64,000 bases of DNA from Pseudomonas farris (GCF_019145235.1 NZ_JAHSTV010000019.1:1-64000), one strand, 5' to 3'; counted from the stretch's first letter, positions 36,025-44,977 are shown. Notes: generated by a model not told the origin, from the letters alone. Numbers and translations are program-made.

Positions 36025-36469
36025 TTTGCCCCAACAGGTGATCAAGACCATCGCGCAGATCATTCAGGCGATCAAGATCGACGCCGCTATCGCACAACAG
36101 CCGGGCCTTGAGCGGCCCGACCTGATCGCGCAAAGCCTTGCCGGCGGGCGACAGGCTCAAGTGCACCTCACGCTCATCGCGCGCCGAACGCTGACGCTGC
36201 ACCAGCTGCAGTTGCTCAAGCCGTTTGAGCAGCGGCGTCAAGGTCCCGGAATCCAGCGCCAGGCGCTCACCCAAGGCCTTGACCGTCGGCTGCTCCGGCG
36301 CCGCCTCCTGCCATTCCCACAGCACCAGCATCGCCAGGTATTGCGGGTAAGTCAGGCCCAACTGATCGAGCATCGGCTTGTAGGCACGGATCACCGCCCG
36401 AGAAGCGGCGTACAGCTTGAAACAGAGCTGACTGTCGAGCTTTAGCGAATCAACTGACAACGTGTTCAT
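36008..36469 (-). CDS. ospR: MarR/OhrR-family redox regulator OspR
   Basis: 153 residues from ATG 36469, overlapping the gpx TGA (ATGA). OhrR/OspR hallmarks: the peroxide-sensing Cys in LCFKLYAASRAVIRAYKPMLDQLGLTYPQYLAMLVLWE and DSGTLTPLLKRLE (the DNA-recognition helix), ending with the usual tail helix. OspR in P. aeruginosa represses the gpx next to it until oxidised by peroxide. Here both are in one unit, and a palindrome upstream of gpx is the likely operator. The reverse strand also reads open across this gene but without a sensible product. Confidence 0.88.
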   Translation of the reverse strand: MNTLSVDSLKLDSQLCFKLYAASRAVIRAYKPMLDQLGLTYPQYLAMLVLWEWQEAAPEQPTVKALGERLALDSGTLTPLLKRLEQLQLVQRQRSARDEREVHLSLSPAGKALRDQVGPLKARLLCDSGVDLDRLNDLRDGLDHLLGQIKALS

Positions 36470-36951
36470 TTGAGCAGGGCTTCGATCTCGCGGCTCAGGT
36501 CCTGCGGTTTGGTCGCCGGAGCAAAGCGCTTGACCATCTGGCCGTCCTTGCCGATCAGGAACTTGGTGAAGTTCCACTTGATGCCTTGGGAACCCAGCAA
36601 GCCCGGTGCGCGCCTTTTCAGCTGACCGAACAATGGATGGGCGTCGGAACCATTCACTTCGATCTTCTTGAATAGCGGGAAACTCACTCCGTAATTCAAC
36701 TCGCAGAACTCGGAAATCGCCCCTTCGTTTCCCGGCTCTTGCTTGCCGAACTGATTGCAGGGAAAGCCGAGCACCACCAGGCCTTGATCCTTGTAGGTCT
36801 GCCACAACTCTTCGAGGCCTTTGTACTGCGGGGTGAACCCGCATTTGCTGGCGGTGTTGACCACCAGCACCGCTTTGCCGGCGAAATCGGCCAAGGTCTT
36901 TTGCTCGCCCTTGATGGTGGTGCAAGGAATGCTCAGCAGGTTGTCGCTCAT
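36466..36951 (-). CDS. gpx: Glutathione/thioredoxin peroxidase (Cys-type GPx)
   Basis: 161 residues from ATG 36951. Catalytic Cys37 is in NTASKCGFTPQYKGLEELW; the Gln/Trp partners are in CNQFGKQEPG and WNFTKFLIGKDG. The Sec is replaced by Cys, as in bacterial enzymes, which generally use thioredoxin. It removes organic and hydrogen peroxides in the cytoplasm. Its TGA overlaps the ospR start by four bases, so regulator and enzyme are translated together. Operator candidate 49 bases upstream. Confidence 0.95.
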   Translation of the reverse strand: MSDNLLSIPCTTIKGEQKTLADFAGKAVLVVNTASKCGFTPQYKGLEELWQTYKDQGLVVLGFPCNQFGKQEPGNEGAISEFCELNYGVSFPLFKKIEVNGSDAHPLFGQLKRRAPGLLGSQGIKWNFTKFLIGKDGQMVKRFAPATKPQDLSREIEALLK

Positions 36952-37000
36952 GGCACGAACTCCGAGTGGAAGGACAAAGACTAAACATAGCGAGCAATTG

Positions 37001-37014
37001 AATTGTGTGCAATT
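37001..37014 (-). promoter_or_regulatory. Candidate OspR operator upstream of gpx
   Basis: AATTG-TGTG-CAATT is a perfect 5-bp inverted repeat with a 4-base spacer, in the AT-rich stretch 49 bases upstream of gpx. MarR/OhrR proteins bind such short palindromes. Assignment to OspR is inference. Confidence 0.6.
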
Positions 37015-37049
37015 TAATAAATCAATAGGTACCCGCACGCGCCCCTCAT

Positions 37050-37078
37050 CGTAGGAACTGCCGAAGGCTGCTCCTACG
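37050..37078. repeat. Extragenic hairpin between msrB and gpx
   Basis: CGTAGGA and TCCTACG enclose a 15-base GC-rich loop; similar short GTAGGAGC-type palindromes occur between genes in this group. It may also end the msrB transcript, which runs towards it. Confidence 0.6.
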
Positions 37079-37117
37079 CAAGCAAGGTACATCCGCGACC
37101 CTGCGCAACGATGCAGT

Positions 37118-37513
37118 TTATTGGCGGGGAACGAGGTCCAGGCACACCGAGTTGATGCAATAACGCAGGCCGGTTGGCGGCGGACCGTCCGGGAACACAT
37201 GCCCCAGGTGAGCATCGCATGTGGCGCAGACCACTTCGGTGCGGATCATGCCGTGGCTGACATCACGGATCTCGACCATCGCGCTGTCGCCGATCGGCGC
37301 GTAGAAGCTCGGCCAGCCGCAGCCGGAATCGAATTTGGTCTTTGAGTCGAACAGCGGCGCGTTGCAGCAAATGCAGTGGTAAACACCGTCGACCTTGCTG
37401 TCGTTGTACTTACCGGAGAATGGCCGCTCGGTGCCCTTGAGGCGGCAAACGTTATACTGCTCCGGATCGAGCATGGCCCGCCATTCTTCCAGGGTTTTTT
37501 CCAACTTTTCCAT
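37118..37513 (-). CDS. msrB: Peptide-methionine (R)-S-oxide reductase MsrB
   Basis: 131 residues from ATG 37513 (GAGGTG eight bases ahead). Two CxxC pairs that bind zinc (CICCNAP and CATCDAH) flank SGCGWPSFY, and GLRYCINSVCLDL holds the catalytic Cys in RYCIN. It reduces methionine-R-sulfoxide in proteins using thioredoxin. Divergent from the aminotransferase gene (225-base spacer) and followed by gpx on the same strand about 165 bases on, which fits the stress-repair cluster PA2826-PA2828 of P. aeruginosa (from memory). Confidence 0.95.
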   Translation of the reverse strand: MEKLEKTLEEWRAMLDPEQYNVCRLKGTERPFSGKYNDSKVDGVYHCICCNAPLFDSKTKFDSGCGWPSFYAPIGDSAMVEIRDVSHGMIRTEVVCATCDAHLGHVFPDGPPPTGLRYCINSVCLDLVPRQ

Positions 37514-37738
37514 GATCACACCTCAGCAGCTGAAAAAGCCCGATCTGTACCTTTTCCACGGATCGGGCGGCACGTATGATTGCGCCTCGTCAAACGCCAG
37601 TCTGGCAGCCAGACCACGCGCATTCAAACGGATTATGAGTGCCGCCACTCAAGGCGTCAGGCCTGTGTGAATACGCAGGATTCCCAGTACGGTCGTTCAT
37701 ACGCCGCCTGGATCGTTCATTTTCGGGAACACATCGCC

Positions 37739-38950
37739 ATGCAGGTCAGCAAATCGAACAAGCTCGCCAACGTCTGCTACGACATTCGCGGCCCAGTGCT
37801 CAAGCACGCCAAACGCCTGGAAGAGGAAGGCCATCGCATCCTCAAGCTGAACATCGGCAACCCGGCACCTTTTGGTTTCGAAGCGCCGGATGAAATCCTT
37901 CAGGACGTGATCCGCAACCTGCCGACCGCCCAAGGCTACAGCGACTCCAAGGGCCTGTTCAGCGCCCGCAAGGCCGTGATGCAGTACTACCAGCAAAAGC
38001 AGGTAGAAGGCGTCGGCATCGAAGACATCTACCTGGGCAACGGCGTTTCCGAGCTGATCGTGATGTCGATGCAGGCCCTGCTCAACAACGGCGACGAAGT
38101 ACTGGTGCCGGCTCCCGACTACCCGCTGTGGACTGCCGCAGTAAGCCTGGCGGGTGGCAACCCGGTGCATTACCTGTGCGACGAGCAGGCCAACTGGTGG
38201 CCGGACCTGGCCGACATCAAGGCCAAGATCACCCCGAACACCAAGGCGCTGGTGATCATCAACCCGAATAACCCGACCGGCGCGGTGTATTCGAAGGAAG
38301 TGCTGCTGGGCATGCTGGAACTGGCCCGCCAGCACAATCTGGTGGTGTTCTCCGACGAGATCTACGACAAAATCCTGTACGACGATGCCGTGCACATCTG
38401 CACCGCCTCGCTGGCGCCAGACTTGCTGTGCCTGACCTTCAACGGCCTGTCCAAGTCCTATCGCGTGGCTGGCTTCCGTTCCGGCTGGATCGCCATTTCC
38501 GGTCCGAAACACCACGCACAGAGCTACATCGAAGGCATCGACATACTGGCCAACATGCGCCTGTGTGCCAACGTGCCGAGCCAGCACGCTATCCAGACCG
38601 CGCTGGGCGGCTATCAGAGCATCAACGATCTGGTGCTGCCGCAAGGGCGTCTGCTGGAACAGCGCAATCGTACCTGGGAACGGCTCAACGACATTCCGGG
38701 CGTGAGCTGCGTCAAGCCGATGGGCGCGCTGTATGCATTCCCGCGGATCGACCCGAAAGTCTGCCCGATCCACAACGACGAGAAATTCGTCCTCGACCTG
38801 CTGCTCTCGGAGAAGCTGCTGGTGGTACAAGGCACGGCCTTCAACTGGCCATGGCCGGACCACTTCCGCGTGGTCACCCTGCCACGGCTCGACGACCTGG
38901 ATCAGGCGATTGGCCGGATCGGTAACTTCCTCAAATCCTATCGCCAGTAA
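37739..38950 (+). CDS. alaA: Alanine/branched-chain aminotransferase (AlaA-like)
   Basis: 403 residues, class I/II PLP aminotransferase. The PLP lysine is in NGLSKSYRVAGFRSGW; NPNNPTGAVYS, FSDEIYDKILYDD and APDYPLWTAAVSLAGG are signature segments; the start MQVSKSNKLANVCYDIRGPVLKHAKRLEEEG matches AlaA/YfbQ type enzymes that make alanine from pyruvate and glutamate. I prefer AlaA to AspC because of the N-terminal pattern. A longer upstream frame is open but lacks a ribosome site; ATG 37739 is in position. Neighbours msrB and htpX as in P. aeruginosa. Confidence 0.88.
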   Translation: MQVSKSNKLANVCYDIRGPVLKHAKRLEEEGHRILKLNIGNPAPFGFEAPDEILQDVIRNLPTAQGYSDSKGLFSARKAVMQYYQQKQVEGVGIEDIYLGNGVSELIVMSMQALLNNGDEVLVPAPDYPLWTAAVSLAGGNPVHYLCDEQANWWPDLADIKAKITPNTKALVIINPNNPTGAVYSKEVLLGMLELARQHNLVVFSDEIYDKILYDDAVHICTASLAPDLLCLTFNGLSKSYRVAGFRSGWIAISGPKHHAQSYIEGIDILANMRLCANVPSQHAIQTALGGYQSINDLVLPQGRLLEQRNRTWERLNDIPGVSCVKPMGALYAFPRIDPKVCPIHNDEKFVLDLLLSEKLLVVQGTAFNWPWPDHFRVVTLPRLDDLDQAIGRIGNFLKSYRQ

Positions 38951-39193
38951 GTGGCCTGTCACCGTGCGACGCTGGCTAAAGTCGCACGGTGATTAATTCA
39001 GCAACATATCTTTGCACCCCACCCTACATCGCTGTTTCAAGCGCTGACCGATGACACGTTTCATGCCCGCGCCTAACAACGGCGGGGGCCTGCGAGGCTA
39101 ATTGGCTGACAACCGTTTCCCATGCCGACGTCGGAAATGCCCTTCAAGCCGCTAGACTGTTGCTGTAGGACACAGTTTGAAATAGTCACTCGG

Positions 39194-39222
39194 TTGAATA
39201 GCCCGGTGCATCACCTTATATA
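39194..39222 (+). promoter_or_regulatory. Sigma-70-type promoter of htpX
   Basis: TTGAAT, 17 bases, TATATA: near-consensus -35 and -10 elements ending 45 bases before the htpX start. The -35 also fits the core of a heat-shock CTTGAA element, but the -10 does not. Confidence 0.6.
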
Positions 39223-39267
39223 CCCCGCAGTACGCTACATCTTTAGCACGAGGAGATTTCTACAACC

Positions 39268-40155
39268 ATGATGCGCATTTTGCTGTTTTTGGCCACTAAC
39301 CTGGCGGTCGTGCTGATTGCCAGCATCACCCTGAGCCTTTTCGGCTTCAACGGGTTCATGGCGGCCAACGGGGTTGATCTCAACCTCAATCAGCTGCTGA
39401 TTTTCTGTGCGGTCTTTGGTTTCGCCGGTTCCCTGTTCTCGCTGTTCATCTCCAAGTGGATGGCGAAAATGAGCACCAGCACCCAGATCATCAGCCAGCC
39501 GCGCACCCGGCACGAGCAATGGCTGCTGCAAACTGTCGAGCAATTGTCCCGCGAAGCCGGGATCAAGATGCCCGAAGTCGGGATTTTCCCGGCCTATGAA
39601 GCCAACGCCTTCGCCACCGGCTGGAACAAGAACGACGCACTGGTCGCGGTCAGCCAGGGCTTGCTCGAGCGTTTCTCGCCGGATGAAGTGAAAGCCGTTC
39701 TGGCCCACGAAATCGGCCACGTGGCCAATGGCGACATGGTCACCCTGGCGCTGATCCAGGGCGTGGTGAACACCTTCGTGATGTTCTTCGCCCGGATCAT
39801 CGGTAACTTTGTCGACAAGGTGATCTTCAAGAACGAAGAAGGCCAAGGTATCGCCTACTACGTAGCGACCATCTTCGCCGAACTGGTTCTGGGTATTCTG
39901 GCCAGCGCCATCGTCATGTGGTTCTCGCGCAAACGCGAATTCCGTGCCGATGATGCCGGTGCACGCCTGGCGGGTACCAGCGCAATGATCGGTGCCCTGC
40001 AGCGTCTGCGTGCAGAACAAGGGCTGCCGGTGCACATGCCGGACACCCTGAATGCCTTCGGCATCAACGGCGGTCTCAAACAAGGGTTCGCCCGCATGTT
40101 CATGAGCCACCCGCCGCTGGAAGAGCGTATTGACGCATTGCGTCGTCGGGGCTGA
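39268..40155 (+). CDS. htpX: Membrane zinc protease HtpX
   Basis: 295 residues. Two N-terminal transmembrane helices (ILLFLATNLAVVLIASITL, LIFCAVFGFAGSLFSLFI), the catalytic HEIGH motif preceded by VLAH, then two further hydrophobic segments and the third zinc ligand in REFRADDAGA (Glu). GGLKQGFARMFMSHPPLEERI is the typical tail. HtpX degrades misfolded inner-membrane proteins. A good promoter and AGGAG at 39251 support start ATG 39268. Followed by a strong terminator. Confidence 0.95.
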   Translation: MMRILLFLATNLAVVLIASITLSLFGFNGFMAANGVDLNLNQLLIFCAVFGFAGSLFSLFISKWMAKMSTSTQIISQPRTRHEQWLLQTVEQLSREAGIKMPEVGIFPAYEANAFATGWNKNDALVAVSQGLLERFSPDEVKAVLAHEIGHVANGDMVTLALIQGVVNTFVMFFARIIGNFVDKVIFKNEEGQGIAYYVATIFAELVLGILASAIVMWFSRKREFRADDAGARLAGTSAMIGALQRLRAEQGLPVHMPDTLNAFGINGGLKQGFARMFMSHPPLEERIDALRRRG

Positions 40156-40176
40156 CAAGCTCTGCACTAAAAGAAA

Positions 40177-40205
40177 AGGCCCGCAGTGAATGCGGGCCTT
40201 TTTTT
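40177..40205 (+). terminator. Intrinsic terminator after htpX
   Basis: AGGCCCGCA and TGCGGGCCT enclose a GTGAA loop, followed by a run of seven Ts. Confidence 0.9.
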
Positions 40206-40241
40206 CGTCTGCTTGATTAGTGCGGTGCTCTTCGGGGCCTC

Positions 40242-40323
40242 TTCGCGGGCAAGCCTCGCACCTACAGTGGACCGCGTCCATTCAGATCACGCGGGCAACT
40301 GTGGGAGCGGGCTTGCTCGCGAA
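40242..40323. repeat. REP doublet (inverted pair)
   Basis: GTGGGAGCGGGCTTGCTCGC at 40301-40320 with a shorter diverged inverted mate (TTCGCGGGCAAGCCTCGCA) at 40242-40260. Confidence 0.85.
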
Positions 40324-40346
40324 GAGGCCTGCAAACTCAACACACC

Positions 40347-41003
40347 TTAATGGCTGGAAACCCGATAAACCCGCTCTTCAAGCCGCGTGACACCGGCCTC
40401 AAGAAACTTCCAGCTCTCACCCAGAACGTCCTGGTCTTCCAGAATCTTCAGCGCCCACACATCGCCGAACAACCGTTGCACTTCGTCATCAAGCACAGCA
40501 AACGGCGGCCCGTCCATTTGCGCCTGGTCGTAATCCAGCGTAATCAAAAGCCCTAAAGCATCCTTCGGCAGAATCCGAATCAGATGAGCCGCGTATTGCT
40601 CACGCATCGCCGGCGGCAGGGCAATCAACGCCGCGCGGTCGTACAGCCCGCTGCAGTCAGCGACATCGCCTGCCGTCAGCTCAAAGAAATCACCGCACCA
40701 CAACTCGATCGACCCTGCCCGATAGACCTTGAACGGCCCCTGCTCACTGACGTCCGGGTCAAATTGATGCTCACCGAAGAAGTCCTCCACGGCCTTTTCC
40801 GACAGCTCAATCCCCAAGACCTCATGACCTTGGTGCGCCAGCCACAACAGATCCAGACTTTTCCCACACAGCGGCACCAGCACGCGAGCGCCCTCTTCCA
40901 GGCCCAACGCTGGCCAGAACCGTTGCAGATAAGGATTCACTTCCGGCAGATGAAAGCCGATCTGATTCGACGCCCATCGTTTGTGCCAAAACTCCGGCTG
41001 CAT
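40347..41003 (-). CDS. tpm: Thiopurine S-methyltransferase
   Basis: 218 residues. MQPEFWHKRWASNQIGFHLPEVNPYL is the Tpm start; VLVPLCGKSLDLLWLAHQGHEVLGIELSEKAVEDFF is the SAM-binding motif I/II; YDRAALIALPPAMREQYA is the catalytic loop. Bacterial Tpm methylates thiols and also selenium and tellurium species. It lies in convergent orientation to htpX with a REP pair between. PA2832 in P. aeruginosa is the counterpart (from memory). Confidence 0.95.
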   Translation of the reverse strand: MQPEFWHKRWASNQIGFHLPEVNPYLQRFWPALGLEEGARVLVPLCGKSLDLLWLAHQGHEVLGIELSEKAVEDFFGEHQFDPDVSEQGPFKVYRAGSIELWCGDFFELTAGDVADCSGLYDRAALIALPPAMREQYAAHLIRILPKDALGLLITLDYDQAQMDGPPFAVLDDEVQRLFGDVWALKILEDQDVLGESWKFLEAGVTRLEERVYRVSSH

Positions 41004-41106
41004 AATTAACCCCGAAAAATTCGATCAAAAGACCCTAAAACTTATATTAGATTTAGATCAATGATCTGACTGAAGATGGTGCCATCTTACTCTCAGGAGC
41101 TCATTC

Positions 41107-41874
41107 ATGTTCCCCAGCCTGTATATCTCTCATGGCTCCCCGATGCTAGCCCTGGAACCTGGCGCCAGCGGGCCGGCTCTCGCGCGCCTGGCCGCAGCAT
41201 TACCGAAACCCAAGGCCATCGTGATGGTTTCCGCGCACTGGGAAAGCAGCGAACTGCTGGTCAGCGGCAACCCTCAGCCTGAAACCTGGCACGACTTCGG
41301 CGGCTTTCCGCAGGCCTTGTTCGAGGTGCAATACCCGGCCCCAGGCAATCCGCAACTGACGGCGGAGGTGGTCGAGCTGCTGAAGGCCGATGGCCTGCCG
41401 GCGCGCATTGACAGCCAGCGACCGTTCGACCACGGTGTTTGGGTGCCCTTGTCGTTGATGTATCCGCAAGCTGATATCCCGGTGGTGCAGGTTTCGCTGC
41501 CCACCCGTGGCGGCCCTGCCCTGCAAACCCGCGTCGGCCATGCCTTGGCCAGCCTGCGCGAGCATGGTGTGCTGTTGATTGGATCCGGCAGCATCACCCA
41601 CAACCTGCGCGAACTGGACTGGCACGCCGGCCCGGAAAGCGTCGAACCCTGGGCCAAGGTGTTCCGCGACTGGGTGATCGAGAAACTCGAAGCGAACGAC
41701 GAAGCCGCATTGCACGACTATCGCCAGCAAGCTCCAAATGCTGCGCGTAACCATCCGAGTGACGAGCATCTGCTGCCGCTGTACTTTGCCCGCGCGGCCG
41801 GGGGTGAGTTCAGCATTGCGCACCAGGGGTTCACCATGGGGGCGCTGGGGATGGACATTTATCGCTTTGGCTGA
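41107..41874 (+). CDS. DODA-type extradiol dioxygenase (LigB fold)
   Basis: 255 residues with the LigB superfamily plan: LYISHGSPMLALEPG (His ligand), VMVSAHWESSELLVSG (AHWE), FDHGVWVPLSLMYP and LLIGSGSITHNLREL. These match YgiD/DODA, enzymes that cleave 4,5-DOPA or related catechols using a zinc/iron ligand set of two His and a Glu. The physiological substrate in Pseudomonas is unclear. Starts at ATG 41107, with CAGGAGC upstream; divergent from tpm. Confidence 0.88.
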   Translation: MFPSLYISHGSPMLALEPGASGPALARLAAALPKPKAIVMVSAHWESSELLVSGNPQPETWHDFGGFPQALFEVQYPAPGNPQLTAEVVELLKADGLPARIDSQRPFDHGVWVPLSLMYPQADIPVVQVSLPTRGGPALQTRVGHALASLREHGVLLIGSGSITHNLRELDWHAGPESVEPWAKVFRDWVIEKLEANDEAALHDYRQQAPNAARNHPSDEHLLPLYFARAAGGEFSIAHQGFTMGALGMDIYRFG

Positions 41875-41895
41875 CAGGTAGACCGAATTGCCCCC

Positions 41896-41988
41896 TTCGC
41901 GAGCAAGCCCGCTCCCACACTGGATCTGCGTCGTACATGAATTCTGAATTCACTGAAGATCAAGTGTGGGAGCGGGCTTGCTCGCGAA
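41896..41988. repeat. REP doublet (inverted pair)
   Basis: Inverted copies TTCGCGAGCAAGCCCGCTCC (41896-41915) and GTGGGAGCGGGCTTGCTCGC (41966-41985), separated by about 45 bases. Confidence 0.95.
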
Positions 41989-42034
41989 GGAGGCGACTCC
42001 GCTCAAAAGCCGGGCAGAAACAGCAGACAAAAAA

Positions 42035-42061
42035 AATCCCCGAACCAGTCGGGGATTTTTT
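42035..42061. terminator. Intrinsic terminator (bidirectional) after deaD
   Basis: AATCCCCGA and TCGGGGATT enclose ACCAG, with A-rich and T-rich flanks on both sides, so it can end deaD (minus) and transcription from the dioxygenase side (plus). Confidence 0.88.
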
Positions 42062-42089
42062 ATGTGCGATCAATCAGCCCGAGAGCGGA

Positions 42090-43763
42090 TCAATCTTCGC
42101 GATAGCGACGCAGCTTCAACTGCTTACCGGCAACGCGAGTGTCCTTCAGTTTGGTCAGCAGCTTCTCCAGACCATCTTCCGGCAGCTCGACGAGGCTGAA
42201 GCTGTCACGCACCTGGATGCGGCCGATGGCTTCACGCGCCAAACCGCCTTCATTCAGGATGGCGCCCAGCAGGTTCTTGGCAGCGATACCATCACGCGCA
42301 CCCAGCGCGGTACGGCAACGAGCACGACCTTCAGCCAATGGAACCGGAGCACGACGCTCACGATCACCACGGTCCGGACGATCACCGGAACGCTCTGGAC
42401 GATCACCACGCGGTGCGCTGTTCGGCACCAGTGGACGTTCTTTCTCGATTGCGGCCAGGGTCAGCGCCTGAGCGTTGGTTGCCTTGCGCAGCAGAGCAGC
42501 GGCCAGTGCCCGCGGGGTGCAACCGATGTCGGCGGTCAGGCGATCCAGCAGATCACCGTGAGTCGATTCGGCATCAGCGACCAGCGGCGACAGGCTGTTG
42601 GTCAGTTTCTTGATGCGGGCATCGAGAACGGCCTGGGCATCCGGCAGACGAACTTCGGCAACCTTCTGACCGGTTACACGCTCGATCACTTGCAGCATGC
42701 GGCGCTCGCGAGGAGTCACCAGCAGCAGTGCACGACCTTCGCGACCGGCACGGCCAGTACGGCCGATACGGTGAACGTAGGACTCAGGATCATACGGCAT
42801 GTCAACGTTGAACACGTGAGTGATGCGCGGAACGTCCAGACCACGAGCGGCAACGTCGGTCGCCACAACGATGTCCAGACGGCCATCCTTGAGGGATTCG
42901 ATCACGCGCTCACGCTGGTTCTGAGCAATGTCACCGTTCAGCGCAGCGGCTTTGTAGCCTTTGGCTTCCAGGGCACTGGCCAGGTCCAGGGTCGCTTGCT
43001 TGGTGCGCACGAACATGATCAGGGCGTCGAAATCTTCCACTTCCAGCAGGCTCAATACAGCCGAGGTCTTCTGGTCAGCGTGAACCAACAGGTGAGCCTG
43101 TTCGATCGCGGTAACGGTCTGAGTCTTGGTCTGGATCTTCACGTGTTGCGGATCGCGCAGATGGCGTTCGGCAATGGCACGGATCGACTGCGGCAGGGTG
43201 GCCGAGAACAATACGGTCTGACGGGTAGCAGGCAGGGCCTTGAAGATAACTTCGAGGTCGTCCATGAAACCCAGTTTGAGCATTTCATCGGCTTCGTCGA
43301 GAACCAGGTGGTTCACGGTAGCCAGAACTTTTTCGTCACGACGCAGGTGGTCGCACAGACGGCCCGGTGTGGCGACAACGATCTGTGCGCCATTACGGAT
43401 TGCTTTCAGTTGTGGGCCCATAGGCGCGCCGCCGTAAACGGCCACAACGGTAACGCCCGGCATTTGCTTGGCGTAGGTTTCGAAAGCGGTTGCTACTTGC
43501 AGCGCCAACTCACGGGTTGGCGCCAGGATCAGGGCTTGCGGCTCGCGCTTGGCAGGATCGATGCGGTGCAGGATCGGCAGGGCGAACGCGGCGGTTTTAC
43601 CCGTACCGGTTTGCGCCTGACCAATCATGTCGTGACCGGCCATGATGATCGGGATCGATTGCTGCTGAATAGCCGAAGGTTCTTCGTAGCCGGTCGCAAT
43701 GACAGCTGCAAGAATATTCGGATTAAGATTAAAAGCGGCGAAGCCGCCGGTTTCCTGGGTCAT
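42090..43763 (-). CDS. deaD: DEAD-box RNA helicase DeaD/CsdA
   Basis: 557 residues from ATG 43763 (GAGG eleven bases ahead). Motifs in order: Q-motif (GFAAFNLNPNILAAVIATGYEEPSAIQQQ), AQTGTGKTAAFALP, PTRELALQ, TPGRLCDHL, LDEADEML, SATLP, ARGLDVPRITHVFN, HRIGRTGRAGREG. The C-terminal tail carries an Arg/Asp-rich stretch (RGDRPERSGDRPDRGDRERR) and the RRM-like DbpA-type end. It helps ribosome assembly and mRNA decay, especially in the cold. Its 5' region is long and includes no other gene. A large antisense open frame is an artefact. Confidence 0.95.
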   Translation of the reverse strand: MTQETGGFAAFNLNPNILAAVIATGYEEPSAIQQQSIPIIMAGHDMIGQAQTGTGKTAAFALPILHRIDPAKREPQALILAPTRELALQVATAFETYAKQMPGVTVVAVYGGAPMGPQLKAIRNGAQIVVATPGRLCDHLRRDEKVLATVNHLVLDEADEMLKLGFMDDLEVIFKALPATRQTVLFSATLPQSIRAIAERHLRDPQHVKIQTKTQTVTAIEQAHLLVHADQKTSAVLSLLEVEDFDALIMFVRTKQATLDLASALEAKGYKAAALNGDIAQNQRERVIESLKDGRLDIVVATDVAARGLDVPRITHVFNVDMPYDPESYVHRIGRTGRAGREGRALLLVTPRERRMLQVIERVTGQKVAEVRLPDAQAVLDARIKKLTNSLSPLVADAESTHGDLLDRLTADIGCTPRALAAALLRKATNAQALTLAAIEKERPLVPNSAPRGDRPERSGDRPDRGDRERRAPVPLAEGRARCRTALGARDGIAAKNLLGAILNEGGLAREAIGRIQVRDSFSLVELPEDGLEKLLTKLKDTRVAGKQLKLRRYRED

Positions 43764-44185
43764 GGGTCTGCCTCTAAGTGCATCCGCAAAGACCCATGCT
43801 CCAAAGCTGCGCATGCCGTGTAAGACTCAAGAGTCGCCCTGGCTGCTTTGTCGGCGGGGATTTGCGAAAACGAATGAATGAAAAAGATTCGTCAAGGAAG
43901 AGTCCGCTGTGCGGACGTGCAGCCGAAGCTGGCTTCGGGGAATTGCGCTACCTAAACGCGGCCCGGTTAAAGGCCGGCGCGCACTATACCGGAATTCGCC
44001 CGAAAAGGGAGCTTTTTTTATCGGAAAAAACCGGCGCATACCGTTGTGTCACGGGCTTTGCGGATAATTGTGCGACGGTCTATTTTGCAAAGGCCCGGCC
44101 CTGCTGACGATGGCGCTAAAACGGTTCACTCTTGTGACGCAGACCTGCGGTCTGACACCCCCTTCCCCACCCGAGGAAATGTCCT
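43764..44185. other. deaD leader region and intergenic DNA
   Basis: 422 bases between the divergent deaD and crotonase genes. In the minus direction a TATAGT -10-like element lies near 43987, about 220 bases from the deaD start. If this promoter is used, deaD would have a long structured 5' UTR, as cold-shock helicase mRNAs often do. No open frame or RNA gene is convincing. Confidence 0.35.
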
Positions 44186-44977
44186 ATGAATCAGCCCAGC
44201 CCCAGTCATGTAACCCGTGAACGGCGCGGTCATGTCCTGATGATCGGCCTGGATCGGGTGGCCAAACGCAATGCCTTCGACCTCGACCTGCTCAACGAAC
44301 TCAGCCTGGCCTATGGCGAGTTCGAGGCCGACAGTGAAGCGCGGGTCGCGGTGGTGTTCGGCCATGGCGAGCATTTCACTGCAGGGCTCGATCTGGTCAG
44401 CGCCGGCGCGGCCCTGGCCGAAGGCTGGCAGGCACCGCCCGGTGGCTGCGACCCGTGGGGCGTGCTCGCAGGCCCTCGGGTCAACAAACCGGTGATTGTC
44501 GCGGCTCAAGGCTACTGCCTGACCGTTGGCATCGAGTTGATGCTGGCTGCCGACATCAACCTGTGCGCCAGCAATACCCGTTTTGCCCAGAAGGAAGTGC
44601 AGCGCGGGATCTTCCCGTTCGGCGGCGCCACCTTGCGCCTGCATCAGGTCGCCGGCTGGGGCAATGCCATGCGCTGGTTGCTTACTGGCGATGAGTTCGA
44701 CGCTCATGAAGCCTTGCATCTGGGGTTGGTGCAGGAGGTCATGGCCAGCGAGGACTTGTTGCCTCGGGCCATTGAATTGGCGGAGCGGATTGCCCGGCAG
44801 GCGCCGCTGGGGGTTCAGGCGACATTGATGTCGGCCCGGCAGGCGCGCTATGAGGGTGAAATGGCGGCAGCTCAGGCCTTGCCGGCGCTGGTGAAGACAT
44901 TGCTGAACAGCGAGGATGCCAAGGAGGGTGTTCGGTCGATGATCGAGAAGCGGCCGGCCATCTTTAAAGGGGTTTGA
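44186..44977 (+). CDS. Enoyl-CoA hydratase/isomerase family protein
   Basis: 263 residues, crotonase superfamily: VLMIGLDRVAKRNAFDLDLLNEL, GEHFTAGLDLVS (oxyanion-hole Gly), AAQGYCLTVGIELMLAADI (second oxyanion loop) and RFAQKEVQRGIFPFGG. The position of the general-base Glu usual in hydratases is replaced in part (IEL), so reaction specificity is uncertain. PA2841 of P. aeruginosa sits at the same place next to deaD (PA2840), from memory. GAGGAAATGTCC precedes the ATG. Confidence 0.88.
   Translation: MNQPSPSHVTRERRGHVLMIGLDRVAKRNAFDLDLLNELSLAYGEFEADSEARVAVVFGHGEHFTAGLDLVSAGAALAEGWQAPPGGCDPWGVLAGPRVNKPVIVAAQGYCLTVGIELMLAADINLCASNTRFAQKEVQRGIFPFGGATLRLHQVAGWGNAMRWLLTGDEFDAHEALHLGLVQEVMASEDLLPRAIELAERIARQAPLGVQATLMSARQARYEGEMAAAQALPALVKTLLNSEDAKEGVRSMIEKRPAIFKGV

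Noticed and set aside
36008..37012. 334-codon minus frame spanning gpx and ospR
   Set aside because: Its first half is an out-of-phase reading of gpx; only the ospR part from 36469 is real. The phases differ, so it is not a fusion protein.
37697..38962. 421-codon minus-strand frame opposite the aminotransferase
   Set aside because: Antisense to PLP-lysine and other hallmarks; no recognisable product.
41937..43823. 628-codon plus-strand open frame opposite deaD
   Set aside because: Antisense to the helicase motifs; composition and absence of domains show it is a shadow.
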